Of a stretch of 64,000 nucleotides of DNA, positions 53,439-62,574 are shown piece after piece. Source of the DNA: Falsiroseomonas bella. GTDB lineage: Bacteria > Pseudomonadota > Alphaproteobacteria > Acetobacterales > Acetobacteraceae. The position numbers and the translations under genes were made by a program. The notes beneath the pieces were generated by a model that searched no databases, was not told the origin of the DNA, and saw nothing but the letters and a program-made list of their open reading frames with translations. The first letter of the stretch is position 1; each line of letters begins with the position of its first letter. The stretch is from the NCBI RefSeq assembly GCF_003173615.1, contig NZ_QGNA01000004.1, positions 186,001-250,000 on the forward strand, read 5' to 3'.

Positions 53439-53714
53439 CTACCGCGCTTCCTCCGGCGTCTTCAGCGTCAGCGCGAGCGCGTGCATACCGCCGGCGAATT
53501 CCGCCGAGAGGGCGTCATGCACGGCGCGGGATCGGGCGACGCGGCTCATCCCCGCGAAGGCCGGGGAGACGACGCGCACGCTGTAATGCGTCTCGCCTTC
53601 CGGCCGGGCGCCGGCATGGCCGGCATGGCGGTGGCTGTCGTCGGCGACCTCCACCTCGGCAGGCGGGAAGGCGGCGCGAAGGGCTGCGGCGATGCGGTCG
53701 GCGCGACGGGACAT
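53439..53714 (-). CDS. bolA: BolA family protein
   Basis: A 91-residue BolA-like protein: FPPAEVEVADDSHRHAGH with the His pair, then THYSVRVVSPAFAGMSRVARSRAVHDAL. BolA proteins pair with monothiol glutaredoxins in Fe-S transfer and may act in regulation. It converges with the exported gene and diverges from the J-domain gene, which is a common neighbour of bolA in alphaproteobacteria. Confidence 0.93.
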   Translation of the reverse strand: MSRRADRIAAALRAAFPPAEVEVADDSHRHAGHAGARPEGETHYSVRVVSPAFAGMSRVARSRAVHDALSAEFAGGMHALALTLKTPEEAR

Positions 53715-53823
53715 GCCCCTCTATATGCGCCTTGCTTCGCCGCTTTGCATCGGGGCCGGATGCATGAAACCCCCGCGCCGGCAACGCCTTGCGCGCCCTG
53801 GGGGCCACGCCCATAAACGGGCG

Positions 53824-54441
53824 ATGGCGCGCAGGAGCGAGCGGATCTACCTGGGACTGGCCGACCCGCCGGAGGCGCCGATGCGCCCCTGCGAGCAGCC
53901 CGGATGCCCGAATGCCGGCGAGTTCCGCGCCCCGAAGGACCGCGCCCATCTGAACCAGTATCGCTGGTTCTGCCTGGACCATGTGCGCGAGTACAACCGC
54001 GCCTGGGACTACTACAAGGGCATGGGCCCGACCGAGATCGAGGCCGAGCTGCGCTCCGATTCCGGCTGGCAGCGACCGACCTGGCCGCTCGGGCGGCTCG
54101 GCGGCTTCAATCCGTTCGAGAGCGAGTATGTCCGCGATCCGCTGGGCGTGCTGCGCGACACGCCGCTGCACAAGGCGCGGCGCGACCGCGCGCCGAAGCG
54201 GGACGAGCCGCCGGCCGAACTGCGCGCCGCGCTGGACGTTCTGGGCCTCGGCTGGCCGCTCGACGCCGCCGCGCTGCGGGCCCGCTACAAGGAACTGGCG
54301 AAGCGCTTCCATCCGGATGCGAATGGCGGTGACCGCCAGGCCGAGGAGCGGCTGAAGGACATCAACCGTGCCTACAGCCTGTTGCGCCGCCGCCTGCAGG
54401 CCCGCCCCGCGGAGGCCGCAGCCGCCGCGCCGGCGGGCTAG
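53824..54441 (+). CDS. J-domain (DnaJ-like) protein
   Basis: A 205-residue protein. The N-terminal half (20-60) holds CEQPGCPNAGEFRAP and WFCLDHVREYNRAWDYY, a probable metal-binding site. The C-terminal J domain (about 137-195) has RYKELAKRFHPDANGGD with the HPD motif, then KDINRAYSLLR. It should stimulate DnaK. The gene order bolA - J protein - cobS - cobT is typical of alphaproteobacteria. Confidence 0.93.
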   Translation: MARRSERIYLGLADPPEAPMRPCEQPGCPNAGEFRAPKDRAHLNQYRWFCLDHVREYNRAWDYYKGMGPTEIEAELRSDSGWQRPTWPLGRLGGFNPFESEYVRDPLGVLRDTPLHKARRDRAPKRDEPPAELRAALDVLGLGWPLDAAALRARYKELAKRFHPDANGGDRQAEERLKDINRAYSLLRRRLQARPAEAAAAAPAG

Positions 54442-54543
54442 GCCGCTCCGGCGGTGACGAAGCAGCTTCCGCGCCGCGACGGGTAGCCTCTGCCGCCCGC
54501 ACGCCCTAGATTGCGCCCCCTCTTGCCACAGCCGGACCGCATC

Positions 54544-55551
54544 ATGACCAAGGTCGCCCTCGCCGAGAACCGGACCACCACCGCGATCGACATGCCCGAC
54601 ACGCAGGTGAAGGTCCGCGAGGTCTTCGGGATCGACAGCGACATGGTCGTGCCCGCCTATTCCGTCCGCACGGAGCATGTGCCGGAGGTCGACGCCTCCT
54701 ACCGCTTCGACCGGGAAACCACGCTGGCCATCCTGGCGGGCTTCGCCTTCAACCGCCGCGTGATGATCCAGGGCTACCACGGCACCGGCAAGTCCACGCA
54801 TATCGAGCAGGTGGCGGCGCGGCTGAACTGGCCCTGCATCCGCGTCAACCTCGACAGCCACATCAGCCGCATCGACCTGATCGGCAAGGACGCGATCGTC
54901 CTGAAGGACGGCAAGCAGGTGACGGAGTTCCGCGAAGGGATTCTTCCCTGGGCGCTGCAGCACCCCTGCGCGCTGGTCTTCGACGAATACGACGCGGGCC
55001 GCCCGGACGTGATGTTCGTGATCCAGCGCGTGCTGGAGGTGGAGGGCAAGCTCACGCTGCTCGACCAGAACAAGGTGATCCGGCCGCACAGCCAGTTCCG
55101 CCTGTTCGCCACCGCCAACACGGTCGGCCTCGGCGACACGACGGGCCTCTATCACGGCACGCAGCAGATCAACCAGGGCCAGATGGACCGCTGGAACATC
55201 GTGGCGACGCTGAACTACCTGCCGCATGCGCAGGAGACCGAGATCGTCATGGCGAAGCTCGGCATGGACGCGAAGGACGCGAAGCAGAAGCGCCAGGTGG
55301 AGGCGATGGTCGCACTCGCCGACCTGACGCGCGCGGGCTTCATCGCCGGCGACATTTCCACCGTCATGTCGCCGCGCACGGTGATCACCTGGGCCGAGAA
55401 CAGCCGCATCTTCGGCGATGTCGGCTTCGCCTTCCGCCTGACCTTCCTCAACAAGTGCGACGAGGCGGAGCGGAGCACGGTGGCCGAGTACTACCAGCGC
55501 TGCTTCAACGAGGAACTGCCGACCGGCCTGCTGCTGCGCAAGGCGGGCTGA
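54544..55551 (+). CDS. cobS: Cobaltochelatase subunit CobS
   Basis: A 335-residue AAA+ ATPase of the aerobic cobaltochelatase. Walker A is GYHGTGKST (77-85), Walker [11 protein letters not shown], with the sensor region [11 protein letters not shown]. With CobT it powers cobalt insertion by CobN into hydrogenobyrinic acid diamide. CobN is not in the window. cobS/cobT near bolA are conserved in alphaproteobacteria. ATG 54544 was chosen by homology. Confidence 0.95.
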   Translation: MTKVALAENRTTTAIDMPDTQVKVREVFGIDSDMVVPAYSVRTEHVPEVDASYRFDRETTLAILAGFAFNRRVMIQGYHGTGKSTHIEQVAARLNWPCIRVNLDSHISRIDLIGKDAIVLKDGKQVTEFREGILPWALQHPCALVFDEYDAGRPDVMFVIQRVLEVEGKLTLLDQNKVIRPHSQFRLFATANTVGLGDTTGLYHGTQQINQGQMDRWNIVATLNYLPHAQETEIVMAKLGMDAKDAKQKRQVEAMVALADLTRAGFIAGDISTVMSPRTVITWAENSRIFGDVGFAFRLTFLNKCDEAERSTVAEYYQRCFNEELPTGLLLRKAG

Positions 55552-55557
55552 ACGGAC

Positions 55558-55598
55558 TTCTCCCTCCCCCTTTCACGGGGGAGGGTCGGGGTGGGGGC
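55558..55598. repeat. REP-like GC hairpin element, copy 2
   Basis: It is the reverse complement of the element at 25547-25590 with a different loop (TTTCAC region). The stem is CTCCCTCCCCC / GGGGGAGGG. It lies in the cobS-cobT spacer. Confidence 0.75.
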
Positions 55599-55634
55599 CG
55601 ACGCGACCTCCACGGCTTCCAGCACGGGTCCAGC

Positions 55635-57506
55635 ATGTCGAACGCCTCGAAGGACCAGACACGCCAGGAAGAATTCAAGCGCGCCACCGCCGGCGTGCTG
55701 CGCGCCATCGCGCAGGTGCCGGAGGTGCAGGTCGCCTTCCAGCCCGGCCCCTCGGGCCTGGCCGGCAAGCGCGCCCGCCTGCCGCTGCCGACCCGTGCGC
55801 TGCCGCCGGGCGAGATGGCGAAGCTGCGCGGCGCCGCGGATTCCATCGCGCTCAAGCTGCGTCACCACGACGAGGGCGTGCACGCCGCCCGCCTGCCGTC
55901 CCGGCGCGAGGCGCGCGAGGTCTATGACGCGCTGGAGGATGTGCGCGTCGAGGTGATCGGCAGCCAGCACATGGCGGGCGTCGCGGCCAATCTGCGCGCG
56001 CGCCTCGCCGACCAGTGCGAGGCCGAGGGCTACGACCGCATGACGCGCAAGGACCAGCTGCCGATGGCCGCTGCCCTTGGCCTGCTCGCGCGCGAGAAGC
56101 TCTCGGGCGAGAAGGCGCCGGCGGCGGCGCAGCGCGTGCTGGATCTCTGGCGCGACACGCTCGGCGACAAGGCCGATGACGCGCTGGCGGAGATGGCGAA
56201 TGCCGCCGCCGACCAGGACGCCTATGCCCGCGCCGCCCGCAAGCTGCTCGCCGCGCTCGACCTGGCCGAGGCCGAGGTCGAGACCGAGAGCGAGCAGGAC
56301 GAGGAGGAAGGCGAGGGCGGCGAGACCAGCCCGCAGCAGGACCAGTCCGGCGAGGGCGAGGCGCAGGCCCAGGACACCGAGAGCATGCTCGGCGCCCAGC
56401 CCGAGACGATGCAGGGCGACGCCGCCGAGGACGAGACGGAGGAGGGCGAGGAGGAAGGTGCGGCGGCCGATGGCGACGACCGCCCCGGCGGCCCGACCCA
56501 GCGGCGCGAGGTGCCGCAGGTGGACGACCCCTCCGCCTACAAGGCTTTCGCGCGCAACTTCGACGAGATCGTCGAGGCCGAGGATCTGTGCGACGCCGAC
56601 GAACTCGGAAGGCTGCGCCAGCAGCTCGACCAGCAGCTTTCGCATCTGCAGGGCGTCGTCTCCAAGCTCGCGAACCGGCTGCAGCGGCGGCTGCTGGCGC
56701 AGCAGCAGCGCGCCTGGGAATTCGACCTGGAGGAAGGGCTGCTCGATGTGGCGCGGCTGGCGCGTGTCGTGGTCAACCCGATGCAGTCGCTCTCCTACAA
56801 GCGGGAGCGCGAGGCGGATTTCCGCGACACCGTCGTCACGCTGCTGATCGACAACTCCGGCTCCATGCGCGGGCGCCCGATCACCGTCGCCGCGATGTGC
56901 TCCGACATCCTGGCGCGCACGCTGGAGCGCTGCGGCGTGAAGGTGGAGATCCTCGGCTTCACCACCCGCGCCTGGAAGGGCGGCCAGTCGCGCGAGCGCT
57001 GGGTGCAGGAGGGCAAGCCGCGCAATCCCGGCCGCCTGAACGACCTGCGCCACGTCGTCTACAAGGGTGCCGACGCGCCGTGGCGCCGCGCGCGCAAGAA
57101 TCTCGGCCTGATGCTGCGCGAAGGCCTGCTCAAGGAGAACATCGACGGCGAGGCGTTGGAATGGGCGTACAAGCGCCTGCTCGCCCGCACCGAGCATCGC
57201 CGCATCCTGATGGTGATCAGCGACGGCGCGCCGGTGGACGATTCGACGCTCTCGGTGAACCCCGGCAACTACCTCGAGCGGCACCTGCGGAAGGTGATCA
57301 CCGACATCGAGGGGCGCGAGCTGGTGGAGCTGATCGCCATCGGCATCGGCCATGACGTCACGCGCTACTACCGCCGCGCGGTGACCATCGTGGACGCCGA
57401 GGAGCTCGGCGGCACGATGATGAAGAAGCTGGCCGAGCTGTTCGACGAGGACGCCGCGCTCGCCTGGCAGCGGGCCTCCGCCGAGCGCGCGCCGGCGATC
57501 GCATGA
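55635..57506 (+). CDS. cobT: Cobaltochelatase subunit CobT
   Basis: A 623-residue subunit that forms a complex with CobS. N-terminal part (1-200), a very acidic linker at about 210-285 (Glu/Asp-rich stretches), and a C-terminal VWA domain with the MIDAS motif DNSGSMRG (about 405-412). The C-terminus ends [12 protein letters not shown]; the DNA coding for these residues and the stop is repeated downstream in a 92-bp array. Length and domain order are normal. Confidence 0.95.
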   Translation: MSNASKDQTRQEEFKRATAGVLRAIAQVPEVQVAFQPGPSGLAGKRARLPLPTRALPPGEMAKLRGAADSIALKLRHHDEGVHAARLPSRREAREVYDALEDVRVEVIGSQHMAGVAANLRARLADQCEAEGYDRMTRKDQLPMAAALGLLAREKLSGEKAPAAAQRVLDLWRDTLGDKADDALAEMANAAADQDAYARAARKLLAALDLAEAEVETESEQDEEEGEGGETSPQQDQSGEGEAQAQDTESMLGAQPETMQGDAAEDETEEGEEEGAAADGDDRPGGPTQRREVPQVDDPSAYKAFARNFDEIVEAEDLCDADELGRLRQQLDQQLSHLQGVVSKLANRLQRRLLAQQQRAWEFDLEEGLLDVARLARVVVNPMQSLSYKREREADFRDTVVTLLIDNSGSMRGRPITVAAMCSDILARTLERCGVKVEILGFTTRAWKGGQSRERWVQEGKPRNPGRLNDLRHVVYKGADAPWRRARKNLGLMLREGLLKENIDGEALEWAYKRLLARTEHRRILMVISDGAPVDDSTLSVNPGNYLERHLRKVITDIEGRELVELIAIGIGHDVTRYYRRAVTIVDAEELGGTMMKKLAELFDEDAALAWQRASAERAPAIA

Positions 57507-57690
57507 TGCGCCGGGGCCCGCTTCCAGGCTGTTGCGATCCGCGCGCCTGCGGCGCGACGCAGCGGGCCTCCGCCGAGCGCGCGCCGGCGATCGCATGATG
57601 CGCCGGGGCCCGCTTCCAGGCTGTTGCGATCCGCGCGCCTGCGGCGCGACGCAGCGGGCCTTCGCCGAGCGCGCGCCGGCGATCGCCTGA
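57468..57690 (+). repeat. 92-bp tandem array containing the 3' end of cobT
   Basis: Unit starts CAGCGGGCCTCCG at 57468, 57560 and 57652; spacing is 92 bases both times. The first two units are identical, and the third (39 bases) differs by a few changes (CTTCG for CTCCG; CGCCTGA for CGCATGA). Each unit holds the last codons and stop of cobT. Because 92 is not a multiple of three, copies are out of frame with each other, and the reading frame stops in the first. Confidence 0.9.
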
Positions 57691-57710
57691 GCCAGGTTCC
57701 GCCGGCGACG

Positions 57711-57843
57711 ACCCCCACCCCGACCAGCCTGCGGCCTTGCGGCAGTGCCGCAAGCCCCCGCAAGCGGGAGAGGGAGAGGTTTCTCCGATCCCCCTCTCCC
57801 GCTTGCGGGGGAGGGTGGCGAGCGGAGCGAGCCGGGTGGGGGT
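57711..57843. repeat. Nested inverted-repeat element, REP/MITE-like, copy 3
   Basis: Outer 10-bp ends ACCCCCACCC (57711-57720) and GGGTGGGGGT (57834-57843) are inverted; inside, a perfect 20-bp inverted repeat (57755-57774 with 57792-57811) includes CCGCAAGCGGGAG. It resembles the two smaller elements at 25547 and 55558. With the tandem array it fills the 354 bases between cobT and the next gene, which contain no other coding sequence. Confidence 0.8.
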
Positions 57844-57860
57844 CTGCGCACCCTTCCTCC

Positions 57861-58811
57861 ATCCAGCGCCGCGCGTTCCTCGGCGGGCTGCTCGCCACTC
57901 TCCCGGTCTGCGCCCCAGCCCAGTCCCGCCAGGTCGCAACCGCCTTCGCGCTGCCGGATCTGCCCGGCACGCCTGCGCTCCGCCCGCTCGGCGGCTTCGA
58001 GATCGACCCTGAGCAGCTCGGCTTCGGCGGCCTTTCCGGCCTGCATATCGCGCCCGACCTGACCGTCACCGCCATCAGCGATCTCGGCGGATTCGCGGAA
58101 TTCGCGCTGACGCTCGGGCCGGGGCTGCGCCCCGCCGCGCTCGTGCTGCGGCGCTCAGGCTGGCTGAAGGATTGGGCGGGGCGGCCGCTGCCGCGGGGCC
58201 ATGCGCGCGATGCCGAGGCGCTGGCACGGCTGCCGGATGGCAGCTGGCTGGTCGCCTTTGAGCGCTGGCACCGCATCTGGCGCTACGCCGACCTGGACGC
58301 GCCGGCGCGGCATTTTGACGCGCCGCCGGGAGTCGCCCGGGCTCCGCGCAATGCCGGGCTGGAGACGCTGGCCGTGCTTCAGGATGGGCGCTGGCTGGCC
58401 ATCGCCGAGGACCTGCCGCTGCCGGACGCGCCCGGCGTCACCGCGGCATGGCTCGGCCGTCCGGGCGCCTGGACGCCGCTGGGCTGGCGGCCCGGGCCGG
58501 GGATGAACCCGGTGGACGCCACGCCGCTGCCGGACGGCGATGTCCTGGTGCTGGAGCGCGGCTTCACCTGGATCGCCGGGTTCTGGGGCCGCGTGGTGCG
58601 GCTCCGCGCCGCGTCGCTCGCCGCCGCCACCGCGGGGGCCGTGCTGCAGGGCGAGCCGCTGCTGCGGCTGGAGCCGCCCTTGCCGGTGGACAACTACGAG
58701 GGGATTGCCGCGCTGCGCCATGAGGGCCGCACGCTGGTCGCGGTCGTGTCCGACGACAACCAGAGCTGGCTGCAGCGCACGCTGCTGCTGTTCTTCGAAC
58801 TCGCCGAATAG
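57861..58811 (+). CDS. Phytase-like esterase protein, Tat-exported, with ATC at the start position
   Basis: About 316 residues of the esterase-like activity of phytase family (beta-propeller): GFGGLSGLHIAPDLTVTAISDLGG, then RDAEALARLPDGSWLVAFERWHRIWRY and NYEGIAALRHEG. The signal reads QRRAFLGGLLATLP..., which should begin with Met, but the codon before Gln is ATC (57861). No ATG or GTG exists in frame nearby; the next upstream starts are TTG 57624 and CTG codons inside the repeat region. So the first codon is ATC or the 5' end has been altered by the repeat element. The rest of the gene is intact. Confidence 0.75.
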   Translation: MQRRAFLGGLLATLPVCAPAQSRQVATAFALPDLPGTPALRPLGGFEIDPEQLGFGGLSGLHIAPDLTVTAISDLGGFAEFALTLGPGLRPAALVLRRSGWLKDWAGRPLPRGHARDAEALARLPDGSWLVAFERWHRIWRYADLDAPARHFDAPPGVARAPRNAGLETLAVLQDGRWLAIAEDLPLPDAPGVTAAWLGRPGAWTPLGWRPGPGMNPVDATPLPDGDVLVLERGFTWIAGFWGRVVRLRAASLAAATAGAVLQGEPLLRLEPPLPVDNYEGIAALRHEGRTLVAVVSDDNQSWLQRTLLLFFELAE

Positions 58812-58813
58812 GG

Positions 58814-59620
58814 TTATGCTGCTTCCAGCAGGCGCTCCCGCGGGAGGGTGAGCCAGGCACGGGCGCCGATGCCGGGCGCCGTCTCCAGCCGGATGTCGCC
58901 GCCATGCGCCGCGGCCAGGGAGCGCGCGAGGCTGAGGCCGAGGTCGAGCCCGCGCGTGCCGCCCGGCGCGGCGACGGCCTCCGGCACAAGGTCGGCGGCG
59001 GACAGGCCGTCGCCCTCGTCCTCCACCACCAGCGAGACGGTCTCGCTGGCGACGACCCAACGCAGTGCCACCACGTCCCCGTCGCGGGAATGGCTGGCGG
59101 CGCGGCGCAGCAGGGCGGCCAGCGCCCCCTGCAGGGCGCGCCGGTCCGCATTCACGGTCAGGCGCCGCAGCGCGGGATCCACCTGCCAATGGCGGATGCC
59201 GGGCCGGATCTGGGCGCTGACCAGGGTCAGCGCCGCATCCACCATCGGGCCAAGCGGCGCCGGGGCAGCGTGGATGGCCCGCGCCGGACTGGCGGCCGCA
59301 ACTTCCGCCAGGTCGTCGGCGAGGCGCAGCAATTGCTGCACCGGCCCGTCCACGGGCGGCGCGCCCGGCGCGGCCCAGCCGAGCGGCGCGCGCAGCGGCG
59401 CCTGTCCCTGGAAGCCGCCCATGGCGACGGCGATGCCGCGCAGCTCCTGCGTGGCGAGCGACATGGCGCGGCTGCGGATGGCGGCCAGTTGCTCGGCCTG
59501 GCCGGCCTCCATCCGCGCCACGGCAAGCTCGCGGCGCAGCCGGTGGACGGCGACGCCTGCGAGGACGACCACGGCGACCAGCGCGACCGAGAGCAAAGAG
59601 GAAAGGACGCTCACCTGCAT
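58814..59620 (-). CDS. Histidine-kinase-like membrane protein lacking the phospho-acceptor His
   Basis: A 268-residue protein: one membrane helix (about 7-27), a coiled-coil dimerisation segment (30-65), and an HATPase-like domain (150-262). The H-box position reads SLATQELRG, with Gln58 where the phospho-accepting His stands in kinases. The N box is replaced by AALLRRAASHS, without Asn. G1 (DEGDGLS) and G2 (GLDLGLSLAR) are kept. It cannot autophosphorylate by the usual route and may bind nucleotide or act as scaffold or phosphatase. A CtrA-box-like site lies upstream. Confidence 0.85.
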   Translation of the reverse strand: MQVSVLSSLLSVALVAVVVLAGVAVHRLRRELAVARMEAGQAEQLAAIRSRAMSLATQELRGIAVAMGGFQGQAPLRAPLGWAAPGAPPVDGPVQQLLRLADDLAEVAAASPARAIHAAPAPLGPMVDAALTLVSAQIRPGIRHWQVDPALRRLTVNADRRALQGALAALLRRAASHSRDGDVVALRWVVASETVSLVVEDEGDGLSAADLVPEAVAAPGGTRGLDLGLSLARSLAAAHGGDIRLETAPGIGARAWLTLPRERLLEAA

Positions 59621-59645
59621 GGTGGCGATCCTGCTTCGGTAGAGG

Positions 59646-59661
59646 TTGACGAATCGTTAAC
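59646..59661 (-). promoter_or_regulatory. CtrA-box-like site
   Basis: On the minus strand GTTAA-CGATTCG-TCAA gives TTAA, seven bases, TCAA, one base from the full CtrA consensus TTAA-N7-TTAA. It lies 25 bases upstream of the kinase-like gene and is one of few TTAA sites in this GC-rich region. Confidence 0.35.
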
Positions 59662-59744
59662 GGCGCCGCCGCAGGATCATTTTTGGCAACCTGCCTCGAC
59701 GCAGCCTGTCAGCCTGGCTTGACGGCGGCATGGCGGCGGACGCG

Positions 59745-59776
59745 AAAAAAACCGGGCCGGGAAGGTCCCGGCCCGG
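59745..59776 (-). terminator. Rho-independent terminator of rpmB
   Basis: A perfect 10-bp stem (59752-59761 with 59767-59776) with a five-base loop is followed on the minus strand by seven T (59745-59751). It begins 47 bases beyond the rpmB stop. Confidence 0.92.
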
Positions 59777-59823
59777 CGGAAACCGCGCGGACAGCGCCGG
59801 CACGGGGCCGGCGCCGCGAAGGA

Positions 59824-60120
59824 TCAGGCGGCGGCCTTGCGGGCCTGCGCCTTCTGCAGCCGCCGCTTCAGAACGATCGCCTCCTGCGGGAGGCGGCGGT
59901 CCGGCGTGCCGAGCAGGAAGCTGTCAAGCCCGCCATTGTGCTCCACCGTACGGATGCCGTTCACCGACAGCCGCATGCGCACGGGGGCGCCGAGGATGTC
60001 GGAGAAGAACGACGTCTCCTGCAGGTTCGGCAGGTAACGGCGGCGGGTCTTGTTGTTGGCGTGGCTGACGTTGTTGCCGGTCAGCACGCCCTTGCCGGTG
60101 ACTGCGCAGCGGCGGGCCAT
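59824..60120 (-). CDS. rpmB: 50S ribosomal protein L28
   Basis: A 98-residue large-subunit protein. [27 protein letters not shown] is the family start and [14 protein letters not shown] lies near residue 60; the C-terminus is basic. The gene is isolated, with its own promoter and terminator. L28 with one Cys at CAVTGK is the form lacking the zinc site. Confidence 0.98.
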   Translation of the reverse strand: MARRCAVTGKGVLTGNNVSHANNKTRRRYLPNLQETSFFSDILGAPVRMRLSVNGIRTVEHNGGLDSFLLGTPDRRLPQEAIVLKRRLQKAQARKAAA

Positions 60121-60200
60121 GACACTGTATCCCGTTGAACACCCGCGAGGCCTGCCCCGGTGGGCCGGCCTGCTGCGGGCGGAGTGGTTCGGAGCGGGGC

Positions 60201-60229
60201 CGTATCGCGGAAACCGGGCCCGCCGTCAA
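60201..60229 (-). promoter_or_regulatory. Sigma-70-type promoter of rpmB
   Basis: TTGACG (60229-60224) and GATACG (60206-60201) on the minus strand are separated by 17 bases, 81 bases before the rpmB ATG. The -35 box is near consensus. Confidence 0.55.
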
Positions 60230-60261
60230 GGCGCCGCGGGTTGCTAGCCCGGGCGGCCGCC

Positions 60262-60519
60262 TCAGCCGCCGGGCACGCCGCCATCGCGCATCTCGGCGAG
60301 CTCGCCGGCTTCCACCGAGCGCAGCGCGTTCCGCAGCACCTGCGCTACCGCGTGATCGTCCATCGAGCGCGCGAGCATCCCAAGCGCGCCGCCGAGCAGC
60401 GCGGAGGCGACCGAGATCGGGGCGATGTTCTGGCCGATCATGTACTCGATCGCCTTGTCCACCACGGCCCCGGCATGGCTGAGGTCATCGGGCGCCATGC
60501 CCTGGGGATCGAACTGCAT
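60262..60519 (-). CDS. Small hypothetical protein
   Basis: An 85-residue protein with HAGAVVDKAIEYMIGQNIAPISVASALLGGALGMLARSM in the centre, split by small residues, and a C-terminal EAGELAEMRDGGVPGG. It appears amphipathic; a single membrane contact cannot be excluded. ATG 60519 has AGGAGG seven bases upstream, better than the ATG at 60537. No family recognised. It stands between rpmB and the ABC exporter. Confidence 0.65.
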   Translation of the reverse strand: MQFDPQGMAPDDLSHAGAVVDKAIEYMIGQNIAPISVASALLGGALGMLARSMDDHAVAQVLRNALRSVEAGELAEMRDGGVPGG

Positions 60520-60619
60520 GCCTGGGCCTCCTGTCATCGGCGGCAGATAGGCAGGGCGGCTGCGCGGCGAAAGCCCCGGCGGGCAAACCGCCGACCACCT
60601 GCGTCTTCACGGTCACGCA

Positions 60620-62491
60620 TCAGGCGGGCGTGCGGGCCCGCGCGGCGGAGGCCTCGGCGGCCTCGGCGGCCGCGGCGGCGGCGGCGGCGGCTTCCGCGGC
60701 CTCCACCGCTTCCGACTGGCGGCGCCACATCTCGGCATAGAGGCCGTCCTGCGCGATCAGCTGGCCGTGGGTTCCGCGCTCCGCGATCCGCCCCTCCTGC
60801 AGCACGATGATCTCGTCGGCCTCCACCACGGTGGAGAGGCGGTGCGCGATGACCAGCGTGGTGCGCCCGCGCGCGGCGTTGCGCAGCGCGGCCTGGATCT
60901 CCTGCTCGGTGTGCGTGTCGAGCGCGCTCGTCGCCTCGTCCAGGATCAGCAGGCGCGGGTCCTTGAGCAGGGTGCGCGCGATGGCCACGCGCTGCTTCTC
61001 GCCGCCCGAGAGCTTCAGGCCGCGCTCACCCACGCGCGTGTCGTAGCCGTCCGGCAGGCGGAGCACGAAGTCGTGCACCTGCGCCAGGCGCGCGGCCTGC
61101 TCGATCTCCTCCTGGCTGGCGCCGGGGCGGCCATAGGCGATGTTGTAGCGGATGGTGTCGTTGAAGAGCACGGTGTCCTGCGGCACCACGCCGATCGCGG
61201 CGCGCAGGCTGTCCTGCGTCACGTCGCGCACATCCTGCCCGTCCACCCGCACGGCGCCCGCATTCGCGTCGTAGAAGCGGAACAGCAGGCGGGAGATGGT
61301 GGACTTGCCCGCGCCCGTCGGCCCGACGATCGCCAGCGTCCTCCCCGGCGGCACGACGAACGAAACACCCTTCAGGATCTCGCGGTCCGGGCGGTAGCCG
61401 AAGCGCACATCGTCGAAGCGGACCTCGCCGGCCGCCACCTGCAGCGCGGCTGCGCCGGGGCGGTCCGGCACCTCGCGCTCCTCCCGAAGCAGGCCGAACA
61501 TCGCCTCCATGTCGGTCAGGCCCTGCTTGATCTCGCGATAGGCGAAGCCGAGGAAGTTCAGCGGCTGGAACAGCTGCAGCAGGTAGGTGTTCACCAGCAC
61601 GAAGTCGCCGACGGTCATCTGGCCCTGCGCCACGCGATAGGCCGCGAGCAGCATCACCACCGTCAGCCCCACCGCGATGATCGCCTGCTGGCCGAAGTTC
61701 AGCGCGTTGAGCGTGACTTCCGACCGGACATAGGCGCCCTCGTAGCGCTGCATCGCCGCGTCGTAGCGGCGCGCCTCATGCGACTCGTTGCCGAAATACT
61801 TCACCGTCTCAAAGTTCAGCAGGCTGTCCACCGCCTTGGTGTTCGCCTCCTGGTCGGTCTCGTTCATCTGCCGGCGGAAGCGCAGGCGCCATTCGGTGAA
61901 CAGCAGGGTGAAGGCGATATAGAGGCCGAGCGCCGCGAGGATGATGGCGCTGAAGGCGAAGTCGAACATCACCCAGAGGATGACCGCGACCACCAGGATC
62001 TCGAGCAGGGTCGGCGCGATGCGGAACAGCAGGAAGTCCAGCACGAAGGTCATGCCGCGCGTGCCGCGCTCGATCACGCGGGAGAGGCCGCCCGTCTGGC
62101 GATCCAGGTGGAAGCGCAGGGACAGGCGGTGCAGGTGCTCGAACACCTCGAGCGCGATGCGGCGCATCCCGCGCCCCTGCACCTTCGAGAACACGGCGTC
62201 GGAGGCCTCGGTGAAGGCCGAGCTCAGCAGCCGCACCATGCCGTAGGCGGCGACGATCGCGACCGGCACCGCGACCAGCGCCGCGGCGCCCTGCGTCGGC
62301 GTCAGGGCGTCCACCGCGCGCCCGAAGGCGATCGGGACCAGCACGTTCACGCCGCGGGCCGCGAGCAGCAGGCCGAGGCTCACGATCACGCGGGCGCGCA
62401 GGCCCGGCTCCCCCTGGGGCCAGAGATAGCGGGCAAGGGTCAGGAGGGTGCGCAGGTGGCCGCGCCCCTCCCCGGTTTCGGCAGGCTTCAT
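60620..62491 (-). CDS. ABC exporter of the Atm1/HMT1 type
   Basis: A 623-residue half transporter: six helices (25-330) with DRQTGGLSRVIERGTRG and ETDQEANTKAVDSLLNFETVKYFGNE, hallmarks of the Atm1 family, then an ATPase domain with Walker A GPTGAGKST, Q loop, signature LSGGEKQRVAIAR and Walker B LLILDEATSALD. It probably exports glutathione-linked persulfides or metal conjugates. The C-terminus is a long Ala/Glu tail (about 595-620) coded by GCC/GCG repeats. ATG 62491 was chosen by homology. Confidence 0.94.
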   Translation of the reverse strand: MKPAETGEGRGHLRTLLTLARYLWPQGEPGLRARVIVSLGLLLAARGVNVLVPIAFGRAVDALTPTQGAAALVAVPVAIVAAYGMVRLLSSAFTEASDAVFSKVQGRGMRRIALEVFEHLHRLSLRFHLDRQTGGLSRVIERGTRGMTFVLDFLLFRIAPTLLEILVVAVILWVMFDFAFSAIILAALGLYIAFTLLFTEWRLRFRRQMNETDQEANTKAVDSLLNFETVKYFGNESHEARRYDAAMQRYEGAYVRSEVTLNALNFGQQAIIAVGLTVVMLLAAYRVAQGQMTVGDFVLVNTYLLQLFQPLNFLGFAYREIKQGLTDMEAMFGLLREEREVPDRPGAAALQVAAGEVRFDDVRFGYRPDREILKGVSFVVPPGRTLAIVGPTGAGKSTISRLLFRFYDANAGAVRVDGQDVRDVTQDSLRAAIGVVPQDTVLFNDTIRYNIAYGRPGASQEEIEQAARLAQVHDFVLRLPDGYDTRVGERGLKLSGGEKQRVAIARTLLKDPRLLILDEATSALDTHTEQEIQAALRNAARGRTTLVIAHRLSTVVEADEIIVLQEGRIAERGTHGQLIAQDGLYAEMWRRQSEAVEAAEAAAAAAAAAEAAEASAARARTPA

Positions 62492-62574
62492 CGCCGCAGG
62501 ATGTGGCCATGCCCGGCCGGCACGGAAGGTGCCGCCTGCTTCCCGGCCATGCGCCCGGCGCGCTACAGGGCCGC

